Below are positions 7,465-9,964 of a DNA stretch of 9,964 nt, piece after piece; within the stretch, counting starts at the first letter, position 1; every line of letters starts with the position of its first letter. The stretch lies in assembly GCA_023431055.1 (NCBI GenBank), contig JAEYXX010000010.1:1-9964 (forward strand). The letters are read 5' to 3'. This DNA comes from Pseudomonadota bacterium. GTDB lineage: Bacteria; Pseudomonadota; Gammaproteobacteria; Pseudomonadales; Pseudomonadaceae. The position numbers and the translations under genes were made by a program. A model generated the notes under the pieces. That model was not told the DNA's origin, did not search any database, and worked only from the letters and a program-made list of their open reading frames with translations.

Positions 7465-7493
7465 AGGCCCGGGGCGTCAGTCGCCCTGGGCCT
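7465..7493. terminator. Hairpin terminator between convergent flavoprotein and AraC genes
   Basis: AGGCCCGGGGCG (7465-7476) pairs with CGCCCTGGGCCT (7482-7493) around a 5-base loop, a 12-bp stem with one G-U pair. It lies 10 bases after the flavoprotein stop and overlaps the end of the minus-strand AraC gene, whose TGA stop is in the loop. On the minus strand TTATT follows the stem; on the plus strand the T tract is poor. It probably serves both genes. Confidence 0.65.
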
Positions 7494-8364
7494 GTCCACG
7501 TTCGTCGCGGTAGATCTGCACCTGCAGTTTCGCCGGCACATTCAGCCCCTCCTCACGCAACCATTCCCCCGGGGGTTGTCCCACCTGCTGGGCGAAACTG
7601 CGCGAGAACGAGGCCTGCGAGGCATAGCCCACGGAGTCGGCGATCACCTTGATCGGCTTGCCGTCGCGCAGCAGGTCCTGCGCCACCTTGATGCGCCAGG
7701 CCGTGACATAGGCCATCGGCGTCATGCCCATGACCTCATTGAACAGTGCAGCGAACTTGGTTCGCGACATCTTGGCCAGTTCGGCCAGACGCTCGACGCT
7801 CCAGGCCAGTTGCGGCTCCTGGTGAATGCAGATCAGCGCCGGCCCCAGCTTGCTATCCTGCAGCGCATAGAGCAGCCCCCTGACGATGCGCCCCTCCTTG
7901 ACCGCACGGCGTACCAACAGCACGAACACGTACTCGAACAGGAGGTTGAGCGCCTTGCTGCGTCCGGGCGCTGGGGTGCGGAACTCGTTGACCAGCGAAC
8001 CGATCACCGGCCCGAGCTGCTCAAGGGCACTGAGTGGAAACACCAGGGTTTCCTCCAGCCCCAGCTCGAAAGGCTGCTGACCGGAACGCCCGAACTGGAA
8101 CGAGGCGCAGATCAGATCCGCGCCACCCGGTTCATGGGCGCGTAGTTTGTAGCAACAGGTACTGGGGCAAAACAGCACGCTGGGTTGACTGATCGCGACA
8201 CGGGGCTTGTCGGAGTGCACCATGTCCAGCGCACCCCGTTCGACCACGTGAATGAAGGCCATGCCAGAGGGCTTATCCAGCACCAGGGTACCGTCTACCG
8301 GGCCGGCGAATAGCAGTCGCCCTTGCAGGCTCGTGCGCTCGAAGAACTCGGAAAGTACATCCAT
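7477..8364 (-). CDS. AraC-family transcriptional regulator with N-terminal cupin domain
   Basis: This cytoplasmic regulator has 295 residues when started at the ATG at 8364. Residues 1 to about 175 form an AraC-type cupin sensor resembling the Cupin_6 group (MDVLSEFFERTSLQGRLLF start, central CPSTCCYKL). The DNA-binding domain follows: a first helix-turn-helix at about 188-210 (WSVERLAELAKMSRTKFAALF) and a second at about 236-258 (PIKVIADSVGYASQASFSRSF), ending in GQPPGEWLR. The short spacer GLLYALQDSKLGPALICIHQEP before the helices is typical of this group. The ATG at 8364 is preferred because MDVLS matches the usual N-terminus; a TTG at 8385 would add seven residues, and neither has a strong ribosome binding site. 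Cys66, Cys70, Cys71 and Cys86 cluster in the sensor domain, so a metal or thiol-redox signal is possible but unproven. Targets may include the convergent flavoprotein or itself, through the inverted repeats just upstream. Confidence 0.9.
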   Translation of the reverse strand: MDVLSEFFERTSLQGRLLFAGPVDGTLVLDKPSGMAFIHVVERGALDMVHSDKPRVAISQPSVLFCPSTCCYKLRAHEPGGADLICASFQFGRSGQQPFELGLEETLVFPLSALEQLGPVIGSLVNEFRTPAPGRSKALNLLFEYVFVLLVRRAVKEGRIVRGLLYALQDSKLGPALICIHQEPQLAWSVERLAELAKMSRTKFAALFNEVMGMTPMAYVTAWRIKVAQDLLRDGKPIKVIADSVGYASQASFSRSFAQQVGQPPGEWLREEGLNVPAKLQVQIYRDERGQAQGD

Positions 8365-8395
8365 TTTTGGCAACGTCCTGATCAAAGATTTCTAC

Positions 8396-8477
8396 GTTGG
8401 AATATCGAGCCAGCTGCTCCTTCATGAGCGCTGAACTGTCGTGATTGATAGACAGTTCGGCCCATGAAAATTCCAAC
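8396..8477. repeat. Nested inverted repeats upstream of the AraC gene
   Basis: Three inverted-repeat pairs are nested about one centre: GTTGGAAT (8396-8403) with ATTCCAAC (8470-8477); TTCATG (8421-8426) with CATGAA (8463-8468); and CTGAACTGTC (8431-8440) with GACAGTTCGG (8451-8460, one G-T pair). The loop is GTGATTGATA. The left side carries 17 extra bases between outer and middle arms, which can form a small GAGC/GCTC stem. The block lies 32-113 bases upstream of the AraC start, in DNA clearly richer in A+T than the genes. Operators, a structured leader, or a relic of a small mobile repeat are all possible. Confidence 0.5.
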
Positions 8478-8488
8478 TAAATAGACAA

Positions 8489-8502
8489 TCCTGATCACAG
8501 GA
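8489..8502 (-). terminator. Weak hairpin after the small helical protein gene
   Basis: TCCTG (8489-8493) pairs with CAGGA (8498-8502) around ATCA. On the minus strand the stem is followed by TTGTCTATTT. It lies about 28 bases past the stop of the gene at 8531-9034 and may be its terminator, but the stem is short. Confidence 0.3.
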
Positions 8503-8530
8503 CTCATTGCGCCAATACAGACCGAGGCAA

Positions 8531-9034
8531 TCAGATCAGACCGTAAGAGCGGCCCTCACCTTCAGTTTGTGCCTGCATCTGCGCACGTTCCTTCATGTGC
8601 TGGGCGATCGTTTCCTCTAACGCTTTCTGCTGCTCAGGCGGCATGGCCTCGATATCTTCCTCGGTCAGGCCCATTTCCTTGAGGATACGGTCGCGTATCT
8701 TTTCCGCTGGCGTCATCGCCATGTACGCCTTGAACGCCTGCAATGCGGCGTCACCATCGTCCTCGGTGAGGGGCTTTTCCACGGTAGCCAAGCTGACGCC
8801 GGTCTCCACCTTGCCTTGGGCCTCGTTCTGCAGGGCGAGCCGCAAACGAGCGAAACCTTCGTCTGTGGCCTGTCTGGCGCGAAACTCCCGCTCCGATTCG
8901 GCGTTTGCCATGCGTGTGGTCTTTTCCACATTGCGCTGCATCAGCGCCAGTTCGTCCTGCTGTTCACTTTGCCTGTTACGAAATCCGCTTAGCGATATAC
9001 CGCCGTAACTGCCGATACCTCCAATGGTGCTCAT
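8531..9034 (-). CDS. Small charged, predominantly helical protein of unknown function
   Basis: This protein has 167 residues and I do not recognise a named family. The ATG at 9034 has an excellent ribosome binding site, AAGGAG six bases upstream. The N-terminus is Gly/Ser-rich (MSTIGGIGSYGGISLSGF). Next comes a long, highly charged and Gln-rich helical stretch (about 20-75), possibly coiled coil. The C-terminal part, about 105-150, contains TPAEKIRDRILKEMGLTEED and MPPEQQKALEETIAQHMKER and looks like a compact helical module that could be conserved. No signal peptide, membrane segment, Cys or His cluster is seen. It lies between the AraC gene and cheV on the same strand, but the terminator at 9163-9185 separates it from cheV. 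A link to chemotaxis or flagella would be guesswork. Good codon structure and a strong ribosome binding site make it a real gene. Confidence 0.85.
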   Translation of the reverse strand: MSTIGGIGSYGGISLSGFRNRQSEQQDELALMQRNVEKTTRMANAESEREFRARQATDEGFARLRLALQNEAQGKVETGVSLATVEKPLTEDDGDAALQAFKAYMAMTPAEKIRDRILKEMGLTEEDIEAMPPEQQKALEETIAQHMKERAQMQAQTEGEGRSYGLI

Positions 9035-9075
9035 GCCGTGCTCCTTGACTGACTTGCAATTGCCAGGCGCACCGT

Positions 9076-9091
9076 TTCAAAGCACATGCCA
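9076..9091 (-). promoter_or_regulatory. Imperfect sigma-54-like promoter for the small helical protein gene
   Basis: On the minus strand this reads TGGCATG TGCT TTGAA against the RpoN consensus TGGCACG N4 TTGCA. The -24 GG is intact with correct spacing, but the important C of the -12 GC is A, and one further -24-region base differs. It would start transcription about 30 bases before the ATG at 9034, a sensible place. The -12 mismatch makes it doubtful. Confidence 0.22.
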
Positions 9092-9162
9092 GCTCGTGGC
9101 GCGTGCCTAAACCATTGGATTCATTAGGTCTTATTGGTGCTGACGGTTATCAGATAGGCAAA

Positions 9163-9185
9163 ACCTTGCCGCCAAGCGGCAAGGT
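9163..9185 (-). terminator. Terminator downstream of cheV
   Basis: ACCTTGCCGC (9163-9172) pairs perfectly with GCGGCAAGGT (9176-9185) around a 3-base loop, a 10-bp stem. On the minus strand the stem ends in T and three more T residues follow (complement of 9160-9162). It starts 14 bases after the cheV stop and separates cheV from the next minus-strand gene. Confidence 0.75.
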
Positions 9186-9199
9186 GCGGCATGGACGGC

Positions 9200-9964
9200 T
9201 CAGGCTTGCCCCCTCATTTGCCGGAAGGCATCGAGCAGGGCCTGGGTGAGATCAACCGAGGAAAACTTGGTCAGTACCGCGTTGGCGCCGACCGAGCGGG
9301 CTTTTTCGGTATTCATCGTACTGTCCAGCGAAGTGTGCAGCAGCACATAGGTGCCGGCGATGTCCGGACTGCGACGAATCTCCTGAACCAGGCTGTAGCC
9401 ATCAAGCTCAGGCATTTCGATATCCGAAACCAGCAGCTCGAACGGCATGCCAGCCTGATGATATTCATGCAGTTGCTGCAAGGCGGCCTGAGCACTGCGT
9501 ACCGCCGTGCAATCGAAGCCCAGTTGGCGCAGTACGTTGAGGGTTTGCTGCAATGCCACTTGCGAGTCATCAACCAGCAGCACGCGGCGGCCCTGCAGCA
9601 GGCGAGCATCCTGCCCTTCGAGCAGGCCAACAGGGGCTTCTTCCAGTGCCGGCGCGATATCGTGCAGCACCTTCTCGATATCGAGAATCTGCACGATGGC
9701 GCCATCGATCTGGGTCACCCCGGTAATGAAGGCGCGATTGCCGGAGCCGGCAGGTGGCGGACGCACGTCACGGGTGGAACACTGCACGATGCGTTCGACG
9801 TTCTTCACGTGCAGCCCCTGACGTGAACGGCTCAACTCCGTGACGATCAGGCAGCCGTCGTCTTCATCAGCCGCGCCGCGCTCACCGATGGCGCGCGCCA
9901 GGTCGATCACCGTCATCGCAGCACCGCGCAAGGTGGCGATGCCGCGTACGTTAGGGTGACGATT
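9200..9964 (-). CDS. cheV: Chemotaxis coupling protein CheV (CheW domain plus receiver), N-terminus beyond window
   Basis: The 254 residues present begin in frame at the right edge with NRHPNVRGIATLRGAAMTVIDL, a classic CheW-domain core. About 50 N-terminal residues are missing compared with full CheV proteins of about 300. Residues 1 to about 105 are the CheW-like domain, including the second-half GVTQIDGAIVQILDIEKVL. A response-regulator receiver follows: RRVLLVDDSQVAL with the acidic pair Asp132/Asp133, phosphoacceptor Asp181 in LLVSDIEMPELDGY, Thr211 in LLHTS, and Lys233 in LTKFSS. All residues needed for phosphorylation are present. CheV couples chemoreceptors to the CheA kinase at the inner face of the membrane, and its phosphorylation tunes adaptation. 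The TTG at 9931 and ATG at 9916 are internal codons and not the start. No other chemotaxis gene lies within the window. Confidence 0.94.
   Translation of the reverse strand, partial: NRHPNVRGIATLRGAAMTVIDLARAIGERGAADEDDGCLIVTELSRSRQGLHVKNVERIVQCSTRDVRPPPAGSGNRAFITGVTQIDGAIVQILDIEKVLHDIAPALEEAPVGLLEGQDARLLQGRRVLLVDDSQVALQQTLNVLRQLGFDCTAVRSAQAALQQLHEYHQAGMPFELLVSDIEMPELDGYSLVQEIRRSPDIAGTYVLLHTSLDSTMNTEKARSVGANAVLTKFSSVDLTQALLDAFRQMRGQA

Noticed and set aside
8273..8476. Minus-strand frame (MEFSWAELSINHD..., with internal MKEQLARYSNVEIF) overlapping the start of the AraC gene
   Set aside because: The upstream third is protein-like and could be a leader peptide, but the frame then runs out of frame through the AraC N-terminus with Arg/Pro-rich translation. 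No convincing ribosome binding site was found for its TTG start.

Overview
This looks like chromosomal DNA of a Pseudomonas or close gammaproteobacterial relative. The coding DNA is GC-rich, and the gene set is typical of that group: an ImuC/DnaE2 polymerase, an OprD-family porin with the characteristic C-terminal YPLSIL ending, a MocR regulator, an AraC regulator and a CheV coupling protein. I assign the genus from protein character, not from any search. No tRNA, rRNA, CRISPR array, insertion sequence or prophage gene is visible.

Layout from left to right. (1) 1-3001, plus strand: error-prone polymerase dnaE2/imuC, cut by the left window edge. (2) 3002-3338: a gene-poor stretch. It holds a strong minus-strand intrinsic terminator, a Fur-box-like dyad and a 5'-UTR hairpin system in front of the porin, so it may encode a small RNA on the minus strand. 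(3) 3339-4593, plus strand: OprD-family porin with an apparent frameshift inside its signal peptide. (4) 4600-4622: hairpin between convergent genes. (5) 4626-6125, minus strand: MocR/GntR-type PLP-binding regulator. (6) 6126-6248: divergent regulatory region with a palindrome plus a direct repeat. (7) 6249-7454, plus strand: NDH-2-like FAD/NAD(P) oxidoreductase. (8) 7465-7493: hairpin terminator. (9) 7477-8364, minus strand: AraC-family regulator. (10) 8396-8477: nested inverted repeats. (11) 8531-9034, minus strand: conserved-looking small helical protein of unknown function. (12) 9163-9185: terminator. (13) 9200-9964, minus strand: cheV, cut by the right edge.

How the genes may work together. 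The MocR regulator and the flavoprotein are divergent and share a 123-base region with TGGATCA-type repeats, so the regulator very probably controls itself and the flavoprotein. The AraC gene converges on the flavoprotein and may belong to the same stress or redox locus, but that is inference. The dnaE2 gene is normally the last gene of a LexA-controlled imuA-imuB-dnaE2 mutasome cassette, whose other members would lie left of the window. CheV and the small helical protein lie in the same orientation but are separated by a terminator, so they are probably separate transcription units.

Nothing here amounts to a clearly new multi-gene system. The observations most worth following are the candidate minus-strand small RNA with a Fur-like box at 3040-3225, the GC-dinucleotide-type frameshift in the porin signal peptide, the MocR operator at 6139-6183, and the nested inverted repeat at 8396-8477.
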